DNA of 64,000 nt, from positions 1 through 64,000 of the forward strand of contig DAIEHI010000084.1 of assembly GCA_027355725.1 (NCBI GenBank). The letters run 5' to 3'. Both the position numbers and the translations under genes were made by a program. This stretch comes from Acidimicrobiaceae bacterium. GTDB taxonomy: Bacteria; Actinomycetota; Acidimicrobiia; Acidimicrobiales; RAAP-2. Shown here piece after piece: positions 9,004 to 17,263 of this stretch. The notes beneath the pieces are model-generated. The model did not search any database. It saw nothing but the letters and a program-made list of their open reading frames with translations, and was not told where the DNA came from. The stretch's first letter is position 1, and each line of letters opens with the position of its first letter.

Positions 9004-10200
9004 TCAGCCGGCCTTGGTTGTGGTCGTGGTGGCGCGCACCGTCGTGGTGGTCGAGGTCGTCGTGGTCGTGCTCTGGCCGAGCTGCCAGGCATCATGCAAT
9101 GATCCCGCGTAATTTATCGCCGCCTCAAGCGAGGGCTCGCTGATCGTCGCCCCGAGAGCGATCTGATCGGTGGTACGCAGCTGGGTGGACAGGTAAGGAG
9201 TATCAAGTATTTTCACGGGCTTGTACCAGAGGACGCCGTTGGGTTGACCCTGAAATACCGCGATCTTGCCGTTGTCGTTGGCCAAGTAATAAGTCGAATA
9301 CGCGTACCAGTGCACCACCGCGAAGAATCCGGCGATGATGGCGAGAAAGAAGGCCACCCCGAGCCATACCCGCCACGTGAAGCGTCGACGATGCGGACGC
9401 ATTGTGTGCGATCTCGTGCTCTGCGCGACCGGGGGTGCCGCAGCGACGAGTGTCTTCTTGATGGGCGTGGTGGCGAGTTCGACCTCATCGAACTCCAAGA
9501 GAACAACCGATATGTTGTCCCGACCCCCAGCGTGTCTGGCGGCCGCGATTAGATTGGTGGCCGCTTCATCAAGCGGGGCCGAACTCGCCAAGCGTACGAG
9601 CTCTTCGTTGGAGAGCTCATTCGACAAGCCGTCACTGCAGAGCAGCACGCGGTCGCCTGGCATGGCGCTCACACTCATGACGTCGATATCGATGCTGTCC
9701 TCCACACCCACACCGCGCGTGAGCTGATGACGACGAGGGTGCGTCGCGGCCTCTTCTGGCGTGAGCCGACCCATCCGAACCCACTCTTCAGCGACGCTGT
9801 GGTCCTCGCTCAATTGTCGAAGGGCTCCATCACGCAACTGATACGCGCGAGAATCGCCAACGTGAAAGAGCGTGGGCGAGACTACGCCACCCTCATCGTG
9901 GGTCAATCCAAGAACGATCACCGTGGTGCCCATGCCGAAGTGGTCCGGGTTCTCGCGAGCTTCGTGCAACACCGCCCTATTCGCCTCTTCAATGGCGATG
10001 TGCAGACCCTCAACGGTGGGATTGCTCAGATAACCGTCATAGATCACGTCCACTGTCAGCGCCGATGCGACCTCTCCGGCGGCGTGACCACCCATGCCAT
10101 CAGCCACTATGGCGAGTGAATCGTCGACGAAGATCGCGTCCTGGTTACTCTCTCGAACCAGGCCGGTGTCAGTTGCGGCGGCGTAACGCCAACGCGTCAA
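9004..10200 (-). CDS. pstP: PP2C-type Ser/Thr phosphatase PstP, membrane anchored
   Basis: A 398-residue metal-dependent phosphatase opposing PknB. The PP2C domain (1-240) has ESNQD (Asp21), VADGMGGHAAGE (Asp34), HVGDSRAYQL, LLCSDGLSNEL and GGRDNISVVLLEF. A basic segment precedes a transmembrane helix (WLGVAFFLAIIAGFFAVVHW), then an outside domain of about 85 residues. The extreme C-terminus is a Thr-rich tail of the TTTTTSTTTTV type, unusual for PstP and suggestive of a glycosylated surface tail (inference). The start overlaps the stop of fhaB, so translation is coupled. Confidence 0.94.
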   Translation of the reverse strand: MTRWRYAAATDTGLVRESNQDAIFVDDSLAIVADGMGGHAAGEVASALTVDVIYDGYLSNPTVEGLHIAIEEANRAVLHEARENPDHFGMGTTVIVLGLTHDEGGVVSPTLFHVGDSRAYQLRDGALRQLSEDHSVAEEWVRMGRLTPEEAATHPRRHQLTRGVGVEDSIDIDVMSVSAMPGDRVLLCSDGLSNELSNEELVRLASSAPLDEAATNLIAAARHAGGRDNISVVLLEFDEVELATTPIKKTLVAAAPPVAQSTRSHTMRPHRRRFTWRVWLGVAFFLAIIAGFFAVVHWYAYSTYYLANDNGKIAVFQGQPNGVLWYKPVKILDTPYLSTQLRTTDQIALGATISEPSLEAAINYAGSLHDAWQLGQSTTTTTSTTTTVRATTTTTKAG

Positions 10201-10649
10201 CGAACCACCTCGAACAAGACACCACCCACCTGGACGATGTCGCCACGCTCAAGGTGCACTCGACCCTTCACCAGCTCTTGGTTGACGTAGGTGCCATTGG
10301 TGGATCCCAGGTCCTCGATGGAGAGATCACCACTGTCGTTGGCCACTCGAGCGTGGCGCGAGGACAGGAAGTTGTCGTCGAGTCGAATATCGCACTCGGG
10401 GCTCCTGCCGATGACGATCGCAGTCTCGATGTCGAGCCGCTCGTTCTCGCGCTCGAATGGCTCGATGAATTCAAGGGCCAGGTTCGTTGACTTACGACGA
10501 CGTCCGGTGCCGGCTTCGTCGACTGGTCGCGACTCGACGGACGCAACGCGCAGTACTCGAGCGAAGAAGAGTACCGCGATCGCCATCACCAGAACTTGCA
10601 GTGGACGGACCACCGCTGCGTAATTCGTCGTCGCGACGAAAACACTCAA
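10197..10649 (-). CDS. fhaB: FHA-domain protein FhaB (FipA-like)
   Basis: A 150-residue protein: an N-terminal membrane helix (VVRPLQVLVMAIAVLFFARVL), a short Arg-rich linker, and a C-terminal FHA domain with GRSPECDIRLDD, SSRHARV and DLGSTNGTYVN. FHA domains bind phosphothreonine. The mycobacterial homologue FipA links PknA-type signalling to FtsZ/FtsQ. It overlaps fhaA and pstP by 4 nt on each side, showing a tight operon fhaA-fhaB-pstP. Confidence 0.92.
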   Translation of the reverse strand: MSVFVATTNYAAVVRPLQVLVMAIAVLFFARVLRVASVESRPVDEAGTGRRRKSTNLALEFIEPFERENERLDIETAIVIGRSPECDIRLDDNFLSSRHARVANDSGDLSIEDLGSTNGTYVNQELVKGRVHLERGDIVQVGGVLFEVVR

Positions 10650-11293
10650 GCGAGCTCGATTCGAAAGTGCAATGTTCCCACCGTCACATCATCGCGTGGA
10701 GAGAGTGACACTGCAGTAATCCGGTGTCCATTGACAAAGGTTCCATTCGTGGATTGCAGGTCCCGTATGGCAACACCGTCTTCGGTGCGCCACACCTCGG
10801 CGTGATGACGTGACACATTGGTGTCATTGATGACAATGGCCGCGTCCGGGCTTCGACCGATTATCAATGGGTGTTCTCCCACCGGGAACTTGCGACCGTC
10901 GCTGCTAATGAGTCGGGGCTGACTGTCTCCTCCAACGAAATCGGTCTTGACGGCCACGTCGCCAATCTTGATGTCGTCATCAATGAAGATCTCGACGACC
11001 ACCGGACCAACGAAACTGAAACCTTCGCTCACGGCGTGCTGGCGGACCGTCTCTTCTAACTCACTCACCAGGGCCTTTTGAAAGCCCTCGAATCGGTGGG
11101 CATCTTCAGGTCCCATCCACACTTGAATCTGATTTGGTGAAATAGGGCCCTGGCTCGATAGACGGCGAGTGAGGTCCACCTCGCGCACGATGCGCGATCC
11201 GATCTCCACCGGCTGCAGCGCGTTCTTGAAAGGACGCGACAGCGTCCTTTCAAAGATTCGTTCCAAGCTATTTTCGACTTTTCTCAAAACCAT
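10646..11293 (-). CDS. fhaA: FhaA-like protein (DUF3662 plus FHA domain)
   Basis: First gene of the minus-strand signalling operon (215 aa). The N-terminal 115 residues are the DUF3662 domain (ENSLERIFERTLSRPFKN, LQPVEIGSRIVREVD). The C-terminal FHA domain shows IIGRSPDAAIVI, VSRHHAEV and DLQSTNGTFVNGHR. It is shorter than mycobacterial FhaA because the long disordered linker between the domains is missing. In mycobacteria FhaA binds phosphorylated MurJ partners and PknB; murJ lies elsewhere in this window. Confidence 0.93.
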   Translation of the reverse strand: MVLRKVENSLERIFERTLSRPFKNALQPVEIGSRIVREVDLTRRLSSQGPISPNQIQVWMGPEDAHRFEGFQKALVSELEETVRQHAVSEGFSFVGPVVVEIFIDDDIKIGDVAVKTDFVGGDSQPRLISSDGRKFPVGEHPLIIGRSPDAAIVINDTNVSRHHAEVWRTEDGVAIRDLQSTNGTFVNGHRITAVSLSPRDDVTVGTLHFRIELA

Positions 11294-11380
11294 GACATCT
11301 GTAACTGTACCGGCAGGCTCGAAACTCCATGAGGCGCAGAAACGCAGCCGCGAGAGTTGGAGTATTGTTGCAGGTTCCCA

Positions 11381-11467
11381 GGGCGAGTGGCGAAATTGGC
11401 AGACGCGCAGGCTTCAGGTGCCTGTATTCGAAAGGATGTGGGGGTTCAAGTCCCCCCTCGCCCACCA
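11381..11467 (+). tRNA. tRNA-Leu (anticodon CAG)
   Basis: The acceptor stem GGGCGAG/CTCGCCC closes the structure, followed by discriminator A and an encoded CCA (11465-11467). The anticodon stem CAGGC/GCCTG holds the loop TTCAGGT, with anticodon CAG at 11415-11417, reading CUG. A long variable arm (TATTCGAAAGGATGT) marks a class II tRNA and fits Leu. The T arm is GGGGGTTCAAGTCCCCC. It lies on the opposite strand to the FHA operon. No attachment-site duplication or integrase was seen next to it. Confidence 0.97.
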
Positions 11468-11503
11468 CAGTCTCAATATGACGAAAGATGCCCGCACCCA
11501 CTT

Positions 11504-11523
11504 TGTCAGGGTGCACCCTGACA
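11504..11523. promoter_or_regulatory. 20-bp perfect palindrome downstream of tRNA-Leu
   Basis: TGTCAGGGTG followed directly by its reverse complement CACCCTGACA. It lies 37 bp after the tRNA and 39 bp beyond the stop of the minus-strand DUF1801 gene. As RNA it would form an 8-bp stem with a TGCA loop but has no T-tract, so it may be a tRNA terminator or a dimeric-regulator operator. Confidence 0.4.
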
Positions 11524-11562
11524 CTCTGTGGTCAAATCACTCGCCTCGACGCGAAACGTCGC

Positions 11563-11961
11563 TCATTTCTTCTTGACGTTCGAAGAATTGAATGAGGCTC
11601 CTGCACGAATGAGCGCCGTGAGGGCAGTCTTGTTGATCTCCTCGCCCTCGTGAATATCAATCGCGCGCCTGACATTGCCCTCGAGACTGGAATTGAACAA
11701 TCCTGAGGGATCCGCAAGCGAGGCACCCTTGGCGAAGGTCAGCTTCACCACCTTCTTGTACGTTTCGCCTGTGCAGATGATCCCGTCGTGAGACCACACC
11801 GGGATACCCCATTTCCACTCCTCGACTACCGCCGGGTCGGCCCGTTTGATCAGGGCGCGGATCCGAGCCAACATCTCTCCTCGCCAGTCATCCAATTCTG
11901 CGATTCTCGCGTCAATCATCTGCGAGGGCGACTCGCCGTTCAGCGGTTGGGTTTTGTTCAC
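11563..11961 (-). CDS. DUF1801 (YdhG-like) domain protein
   Basis: A 132-residue protein matching the DUF1801 pattern: EWKWGIPVWSHDGIICTGETYKKVVKLTF and GLFNSSLEGNVRRAIDIHEGEEIN. The fold is iron-chaperone/frataxin-like by structure, but the biological role is undefined. The frame starts at a GTG preceded by AAAGGG; an ATG at codon 15 is an alternative. It is a single gene with no clear operon partner. Confidence 0.82.
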   Translation of the reverse strand: MNKTQPLNGESPSQMIDARIAELDDWRGEMLARIRALIKRADPAVVEEWKWGIPVWSHDGIICTGETYKKVVKLTFAKGASLADPSGLFNSSLEGNVRRAIDIHEGEEINKTALTALIRAGASFNSSNVKKK

Positions 11962-12021
11962 ACCCTTTGGTTAGCACACCACGTGCCCAGTGTCTACAAC
12001 GTCACCACGCCCCGAATCGAT

Positions 12022-12750
12022 TCAGGGACCCGTTCCCTCCGCCACGACCTTCCAACCCGACGCCAACTTCGCCACTGTCACGAAGTGGGTCGGAGAACCA
12101 ACGACCGGGTAGGGCTTGTGAGACGCCTCGACCATCACAACTGCACTGGCGTTCGCCGGGACCGAGCCCACGTACCCACTCTTGGATCCGTCGGGATTCT
12201 TGCAGTAGTGAACGCCCTTCAATTGTTGAGACACGTCGAGCACCCACTGTTGGTTCTTATAGAACGTGACCGGCTCGAGATGCTTTTCAACGTAGTACTG
12301 GGTGACCACTGCGCGCACCGCCGGTGCCAAAGCGACGACCGGGGAAGTATCGAGTGACCAACACGACAGGAGGGCAGCCTCGGGGGTCACCGCATTCGAG
12401 GGCACGGAGGCTGGACTGCTCCCAGCGGAATTCTTCGCAACGACACTGAACGTGTACGAAGTCCCGTTCTTCAAGCCCTTGACAGTGCATGAGGTTGCTG
12501 TTGTGGTGCACGACTTCGAACCCGGTTGCGATGTCGCGGTATAGCCGTCGATCTTTGCCCCCCCATTGGACTGGGGAATCGACCAGTGCACGATTGCCGA
12601 CGCATCACCCGCGACCGCGTGCACCACTTGGGGGGCGGTCGGCGCCGATGTTGTCGTACGCAGCGTGTAGAACAACACGCCACCGATGAGTGCCAGAACG
12701 ACGAGCACACTAACGATGATGCTTGGACGTTGCCACGACGACTTACTCAT
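12022..12750 (-). CDS. Membrane-anchored fibronectin type III protein
   Basis: A 242-residue protein with an N-terminal signal anchor (SIIVSVLVVLALIGGVLFYTL) and a Thr/Ser linker. An FN3 domain follows at about 37-125, with APQVVHAVAGDASAIVHW, IDGYTAT, GLKNGTSYTFSVVAKNSAG. The C-terminal ~115 residues (QYYVEKHLEPVTFYKNQQWVLDVSQQL) are not recognised; the spacing suggests a small alpha+beta domain. CAGGAG lies 5 nt before the ATG. It is predicted to be outside the cell, probably a surface or wall-binding protein. Confidence 0.75.
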   Translation of the reverse strand: MSKSSWQRPSIIVSVLVVLALIGGVLFYTLRTTTSAPTAPQVVHAVAGDASAIVHWSIPQSNGGAKIDGYTATSQPGSKSCTTTATSCTVKGLKNGTSYTFSVVAKNSAGSSPASVPSNAVTPEAALLSCWSLDTSPVVALAPAVRAVVTQYYVEKHLEPVTFYKNQQWVLDVSQQLKGVHYCKNPDGSKSGYVGSVPANASAVVMVEASHKPYPVVGSPTHFVTVAKLASGWKVVAEGTGP

Positions 12751-12912
12751 GAGAACTCCTGTACGAAGAATCTTTCAATTCCGTCATAACACTGCTCCGG
12801 ACAGGTCAAAAGTCCTCTTCTGACTGGTATCTCCCAGCTCGAAATTCAAAGCGCGACTGCTCCCAAAAGCCACTCGTCAGACGAGCGGCGTGGATGAGTT
12901 TCTGAGCGATAG

Positions 12913-13869
12913 CTACTTCGCGCGACGAAAGCTGACTGCTACTCTTGACGCTCCGAGCAGGGCGCAAACGGTGGCCACAAGCATGATGCCCGAGGTGATG
13001 AGCATCGGAGTCGACGGGGTGACGAGCAGTGAACTCGACCAGGGTGTAACTGACACGCCCACGACGGTGCCCTGAAGGAACCACGGGGCCTGATGAGCCA
13101 TCTGCACCCACCAGAGGACGGTGCTCGCGACCATGGCGAGAGTCATGGAGCCCACACCGAGAGCCAAGTAGCCCTCCGTTCGCAACACCTTCGTACTGAG
13201 GTCGAGATTCGTTGCGACGACGACCGCCACTCTCGTTGCTGCGGCGACGCTCAGAACCACTACGAGTGCGTAGATCAAAAAGGCAACCACATACAAGAGG
13301 TTCCCGCCGTTTCGCTGCGTTGATGTCAGGTGGTGCGCCCACGCGCTGAGACCAAAAGTCGAAAGAGCGAGCAGCACAACCATGAGTGCGAGGTCGAAGA
13401 ACACCCTACGAACCTGTGTCCAACCACCCGTGCGAAGAAGGCGAACGAACGCTGGCACCGCGACGCCAGCGCCGACGACGACGAGCGCTGAGCCGACGAG
13501 CGCACTGACTACCACGAGGTCGTACGCCGATTGCGCTGGGCTACGAGAAACCGAGGGCAGCGCATTGGAGAAGTGTTCGGCACTCTTGGCGAGACTCGCG
13601 CCACCAATGACCATCATCGCCCACGCGACCAGCACGATGAGTGAACCCGTCCGTCGCTGGGTCTCGAGCGTGCTTCGACTCCCAATCAATCCCGATACGT
13701 AGCAGCGTTCGCGTAGACCCGCCAGGACAATGGAGCGTTGAAGGGAGCGGGCGATCGGCTCTTCGCCACTGCAGTCCTCGACGAACGCCACAAACTCGTC
13801 GCCGTATCGCTCTCGCCACGTCCTTGGATACCAGCGAAGCAACGTGCGAGCTTCACGCTTACGGGTCAT
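12913..13869 (-). CDS. Six-span membrane protein partnered with a PadR regulator
   Basis: A 318-residue protein. The cytoplasmic N-terminus carries LLRWYPRTWRERYGDEF, a motif I associate with small signalling-linked membrane proteins encoded after PadR genes. About six hydrophobic spans follow (for example LIVLVAWAMMVIGGASLA, DLALMVVLLALSTFGLSA, LITSGIMLVATVCALLGA). Function is unknown. Its ATG overlaps the PadR stop (ATGA), so regulator and membrane protein are co-translated and presumably act in one circuit. Confidence 0.78.
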   Translation of the reverse strand: MTRKREARTLLRWYPRTWRERYGDEFVAFVEDCSGEEPIARSLQRSIVLAGLRERCYVSGLIGSRSTLETQRRTGSLIVLVAWAMMVIGGASLAKSAEHFSNALPSVSRSPAQSAYDLVVVSALVGSALVVVGAGVAVPAFVRLLRTGGWTQVRRVFFDLALMVVLLALSTFGLSAWAHHLTSTQRNGGNLLYVVAFLIYALVVVLSVAAATRVAVVVATNLDLSTKVLRTEGYLALGVGSMTLAMVASTVLWWVQMAHQAPWFLQGTVVGVSVTPWSSSLLVTPSTPMLITSGIMLVATVCALLGASRVAVSFRRAK

Positions 13870-14198
13870 GCGAACTCCCCCGAAAGTCGCAGCCGCGTGG
13901 CGCTGATCTTCGCGAGTCGACCCATCTCACGTGTCACCTCTCGAAGCGCCGTAAGACCTGACGTCGTTATCCGATAGGGCCTGCGGCGCTCCACACTCTC
14001 CAAAGGTTCGATGAGTCCGAGTTCTTCAAGACGGGTGATCGCGCCATAGAGCGTTCCGGGGCTAAGGGTGACACCAGCGAATTCCTCCACGTCCTTTAAC
14101 AGGGCGTACCCGTGTTTGGGGCCCGACGCCAGGCTCGTCAAAAGCAGCATCGCTGGATCGTTGGGGCGGTGCAGTGATTGCTGTGGACGCTTCGCCAT
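13866..14198 (-). CDS. PadR family transcriptional regulator
   Basis: A 110-residue PadR (subfamily s1, short form without a long C-terminal dimer domain). The winged helix shows LTSLASGPKHGYALLKDVEEF, LSPGTLYGAITRLEELGLIEP and the wing ERRRPYRITTSGLTALREVTREM. It probably represses its own two-gene operon through the palindrome 11 bp upstream of its ATG. No Shine-Dalgarno is obvious before the ATG. The effector is unknown. Confidence 0.9.
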   Translation of the reverse strand: MAKRPQQSLHRPNDPAMLLLTSLASGPKHGYALLKDVEEFAGVTLSPGTLYGAITRLEELGLIEPLESVERRRPYRITTSGLTALREVTREMGRLAKISATRLRLSGEFA

Positions 14199-14208
14199 GA
14201 GACATGTC

Positions 14209-14227
14209 TACTACGTCTGACGTAGTA
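14209..14227. promoter_or_regulatory. Predicted PadR operator (19-bp perfect inverted repeat)
   Basis: TACTACGTC-T-GACGTAGTA: 9-bp arms around one central base, ending 11 bp before the padR ATG. Its symmetry and position fit an autoregulatory PadR site. Confidence 0.6.
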
Positions 14228-14306
14228 ATGCAAGCTCGAAGAGCGGTGGTCCGCTTCGACACCAGACCATCGCGATGATTGAAGTCGGCACCACCGGCGC
14301 AATCAG

Positions 14307-15053
14307 CTATTCAAGCGCCGAATGCGCCAACCAGAATTCGATCAGCGCCCGCTCGCCTGAGATCGTGACACTCGTATCGTCAACGTTTCGCCTTCGATAA
14401 AGCACGAGCAGGAGATCGATCGCGCGTCCGCAGAGTTCCGCGTCGACGGGATTGTCGTCACTGCTTACGCGAAACCCGTCTTCGCTCAATTCCACGACCC
14501 AGGACATCTCGGAGTCACTGGTGCGAATCCCAAGTCGCTCGCCGCGACCTCGGATCTCACGAACGCCCGGTGAGAATCGTGCCGCGTCAGAGAGGTTCAC
14601 CAAGAACTCGTCGATCGCGTCTCCCGCAATCAATATCTCGGTGCCTGGCGCGGCGCCTAGAGCCAACTCCAGGTCCATTCGGTGCACCAAGGTCTCGTGC
14701 AATTGGCGCCGCGACCAAAATCTCACGTGCTGGTCCGGCCCCCATGCCCACATCGACTCATCGGGATCCGCATTGCGCAATGTTGCAAGGAGTCTTTCGC
14801 CACCTCGACGAAGCCATGTAGCGTCAACCGGCCCGCGATCAAGTTCCATATTCGCCGGTGAGATCCTTTGGCTCGCTCGTGCGTGAACAAGGCTCTGTGT
14901 CCACTGGTGCACAGTTCCCAGATGCTCGGCCAAGGTAAGTGTTGTCCACCCAGGGCACGACGGGACCCGCGTCAGAGTTGGGGCGTGCTCCAAGATGGTC
15001 GCGAACCGCTCGATTTCAATGGCCAATGCATCACAATGCTCAGGGTGCTCCAT
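14307..15053 (-). CDS. Maleylpyruvate isomerase / mycothiol-dependent DinB-like family protein
   Basis: A 248-residue protein of the actinobacterial maleylpyruvate isomerase-like family (TIGR03083 type). The N-terminal DinB-like four-helix bundle has SCPGWTTLTLAEHLGTVHQW and a later HETLVHRMDLELALGA; the three His residues are the expected metal ligands. The C-terminal ~90 residues form the family's second alpha/beta domain. Known members use mycothiol, which fits the actinobacterial setting and Ino1 elsewhere in the window. The substrate is unknown. Confidence 0.85.
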   Translation of the reverse strand: MEHPEHCDALAIEIERFATILEHAPTLTRVPSCPGWTTLTLAEHLGTVHQWTQSLVHARASQRISPANMELDRGPVDATWLRRGGERLLATLRNADPDESMWAWGPDQHVRFWSRRQLHETLVHRMDLELALGAAPGTEILIAGDAIDEFLVNLSDAARFSPGVREIRGRGERLGIRTSDSEMSWVVELSEDGFRVSSDDNPVDAELCGRAIDLLLVLYRRRNVDDTSVTISGERALIEFWLAHSALE

Positions 15054-15075
15054 TCGCCAATGCTATTGGGCGGTG

Positions 15076-16401
15076 CTAATGATTCATTGATTCGCTGCCA
15101 CCGCGCTCACCTGGCTCCGGCGCTTCAGAACCCATCGGGACCACGAGACGAAATGTGCTGCCGCGACCAATCGCACTGTCGAGTTCTATATGGCCGCCCA
15201 GACTGAACGCGGCACTGCGCGCAATGGTGAGTCCAAGACCTGTCCCACCACTGATGCGGTCGCGCGCCTCCTCGGTGCGATAGAAACGATCAAAGATTCG
15301 CTGCTGATGTTCTGGCGCGATGCCGGGACCGGTATCTCGCACCGACAACACCGCATGATCATGCACCATCTCACCTCGTAAGCTGACGCTCTCGCCAGAA
15401 GGGGTGTAGCGAAAGGCGTTGGTCAAAAAATTCCTCAGCACCGTCTCGACGAGTCGTCGATCGGTACGCAGTGACATGTGCTCGCACTGATAATCGAGCA
15501 CTACACCCGCATCGTGAGCCACAGTCGAAAACTCTTGGTACAGCGTTCGACAGATCTCCTCGATATCCACGTCCTCGCGCTCGGCGTTGTAGGGCGCATC
15601 GATGTTTCTCAATTGCGTGAGTTCATCCAACAGTTCAGAAAGTCGACTGGTCTGACTCTCGATCATCGACTGAGCCACGTCCTTTGACACCGTCCCATCA
15701 AGGGCGGCTTGAGCGAAACCCGACAGTGCTTGAATCGGCGTGGCAACCTCGTGCGCTAGGTCGGCAAGGAATTCACGCTGATCTCGGTCGAACGATTCGA
15801 GTCGAGTGGCCATCGTGTCAAAAGCTCGTCCGAGCCGCGCAATGGGCTCTGGCCCACCACCGCCCACTCGCACCGAGAAGTCCCCGAGCGACACTCGCTC
15901 TGCGGCCCGCACCGCACTCTCCACACGCTCGCGTGTTTCGCGGTTCATAGTTCGATCCGCAATCGACACGCTGGCGAGAACGACGAGAAGGACCGCGAGG
16001 GCAACATAGACGAACTCGATTGGTGGATCAAGGCTTGAGTCGATTGCACTCGTCACCGTAAGTACTCCGCCCTTGATCGCCACCGTGGCGTCAGTCAGGG
16101 CCACGCCCTTTTCAATCGGCACTCCCAAGTCGAAGGTTCCAGACGCGGTGCGCACACTCACGTGCTGCTTCTCGGCGATGAGCAGTTGGTGGAAACTGTC
16201 CAAGTTCACCAGCATTGGAGGAGTACCGACGTGACTCGCCAACACCTTCGCGGTCGCCATGTCCTCAATCCGTTGATTCTTCAAATTGCTCTTGGATCCG
16301 AGTGATCCAACGATGAAGAATGCGACCATGAGCGCAACGATGGCGGTTGCGACGCCGACCGCGATGACTTTGGTGCGAAGACTCGTCGATGATGCATTCA
16401 T
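15076..16401 (-). CDS. Sensor histidine kinase (HAMP, HisKA, HATPase)
   Basis: A 441-residue membrane kinase with TM1 at 13-34, an extracytoplasmic sensor of about 95 residues, TM2 at 130-149 and HAMP at 150-205. HisKA follows with FLADLAHEVATPIQAL (phospho-His217), then an ATPase domain with N328 (NFLTNAFRYTPSGE), DTGPGIAPEHQQRIFDRFYR and GGTGLGLTIARS. The ATG at 16401 overlaps the response-regulator stop (ATGA), so regulator and kinase are coupled; a longer in-frame start would lie inside the regulator gene. The signal sensed is unknown. The periplasmic domain has no recognised fold. Confidence 0.93.
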   Translation of the reverse strand: MNASSTSLRTKVIAVGVATAIVALMVAFFIVGSLGSKSNLKNQRIEDMATAKVLASHVGTPPMLVNLDSFHQLLIAEKQHVSVRTASGTFDLGVPIEKGVALTDATVAIKGGVLTVTSAIDSSLDPPIEFVYVALAVLLVVLASVSIADRTMNRETRERVESAVRAAERVSLGDFSVRVGGGGPEPIARLGRAFDTMATRLESFDRDQREFLADLAHEVATPIQALSGFAQAALDGTVSKDVAQSMIESQTSRLSELLDELTQLRNIDAPYNAEREDVDIEEICRTLYQEFSTVAHDAGVVLDYQCEHMSLRTDRRLVETVLRNFLTNAFRYTPSGESVSLRGEMVHDHAVLSVRDTGPGIAPEHQQRIFDRFYRTEEARDRISGGTGLGLTIARSAAFSLGGHIELDSAIGRGSTFRLVVPMGSEAPEPGERGGSESMNH

Positions 16402-17072
16402 GTCGTCTCCAACCGATACCCGACGCCTCGAAGCGAAGTGACCTTGAGCGTTGGTCCGATCTTCTTGCGAAGTGCCGCCAGGTGCACGTCCACAGTCTTC
16501 TCCACGACGTACGTCGTAGGCCACGCTTCACGCAGCAGATCCGTGCGACTAATAGCGCGGTTTGGGTGTCTCGCGAGAGCGAGCAAGAGATCGAATTCTC
16601 GACGCGTCAATTCGACCGCGATGTCATCGACGCTGACCGTGCGCGATGAGGGATGTATCGCAATCGTCCCGAGTTCGATCACCGCCTCGTCACCCTCGGA
16701 GAGAACGTTCGCCCTGCGCAGTTGCGCCGACACTCTCGCGACCAGCTCAGGCACTGAGAACGGCTTGGTCACATAGTCATCAGCTCCGAGTCGCAGTCCC
16801 GCGATACGTTCTCCCTCCTCTCTTCGCGCGGTCAGGAGGATGATTGGAATCTTCGAAGTCATGCGGGCCCGCTTCACCAACTCAATGCCGTCAAAACCTG
16901 GCAGCATCACGTCCACGATCGCCAAGTCAACATCGCCGCCTTCGAGCAATGAGAGTCCCGCAGGGCCCGTAGAAGCCTCGACCACTTCGTACCCCTCCGC
17001 CTCGAGATACGGGCGCACGAGTGCGCGAAGGGGTGCCTCGTCGTCAACCAGGAGTATCCGAGGAGCGTCCAT
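16398..17072 (-). CDS. OmpR/PhoB-family response regulator
   Basis: A 224-residue regulator. The receiver has Asp10/Asp11, phosphoacceptor Asp54 (AIVDVMLPGFDGIE), Thr81 and Lys103 (VTKPF). The C-terminal winged helix has LTRREFDLLLALARHPNRAISR, YVVEKTVDVHLAALRKKI and LRGVGYRLE. It is the first gene of the two-component operon, divergent from the leader/small membrane protein at 17.2 kb, which is therefore a candidate target. Phosphorylation by the adjacent kinase is inferred. Confidence 0.95.
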   Translation of the reverse strand: MDAPRILLVDDEAPLRALVRPYLEAEGYEVVEASTGPAGLSLLEGGDVDLAIVDVMLPGFDGIELVKRARMTSKIPIILLTARREEGERIAGLRLGADDYVTKPFSVPELVARVSAQLRRANVLSEGDEAVIELGTIAIHPSSRTVSVDDIAVELTRREFDLLLALARHPNRAISRTDLLREAWPTTYVVEKTVDVHLAALRKKIGPTLKVTSLRGVGYRLETT

Positions 17073-17233
17073 GTGCGAAGCCTAACGACGGATATGCGAA
17101 GAGTCATCACTCCGCTTGACCGACGTCCTCGCTTCACGGTGGTCGAGCGAGCGATGAATTGTTCGTCATATGTTTGCGCGCTTACCGTTCGATAACCAAA
17201 CCCCGGTACAACTGAATCAAGGAGAAAGTCAGT

Positions 17234-17263
17234 GTGAGAGTCACCCTGGCGAAATCAAGATGA
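17234..17263 (+). CDS. Nine-codon leader peptide (predicted)
   Basis: A GTG at 17234 preceded by AAGGAG (17219-17224, 9-nt spacer) opens the frame MRVTLAKSR. Its TGA (17261-17263) overlaps the ATG of the next gene as ATGA. The strong ribosome-binding site belongs to this leader and not to the following gene, which has only a weak one. The likely role is translational coupling. Confidence 0.45.
   Translation: MRVTLAKSR

Noticed and set aside
11381-11467. tRNA-Leu as an integration site for a mobile element
   Set aside because: No duplicated 3' tRNA segment and no integrase or phage gene nearby.
16402-16524. Longer start of the histidine kinase
   Set aside because: It would overlap the response regulator by ~125 bp; the ATGA overlap at 16401 and the signal-anchor position give a better start.
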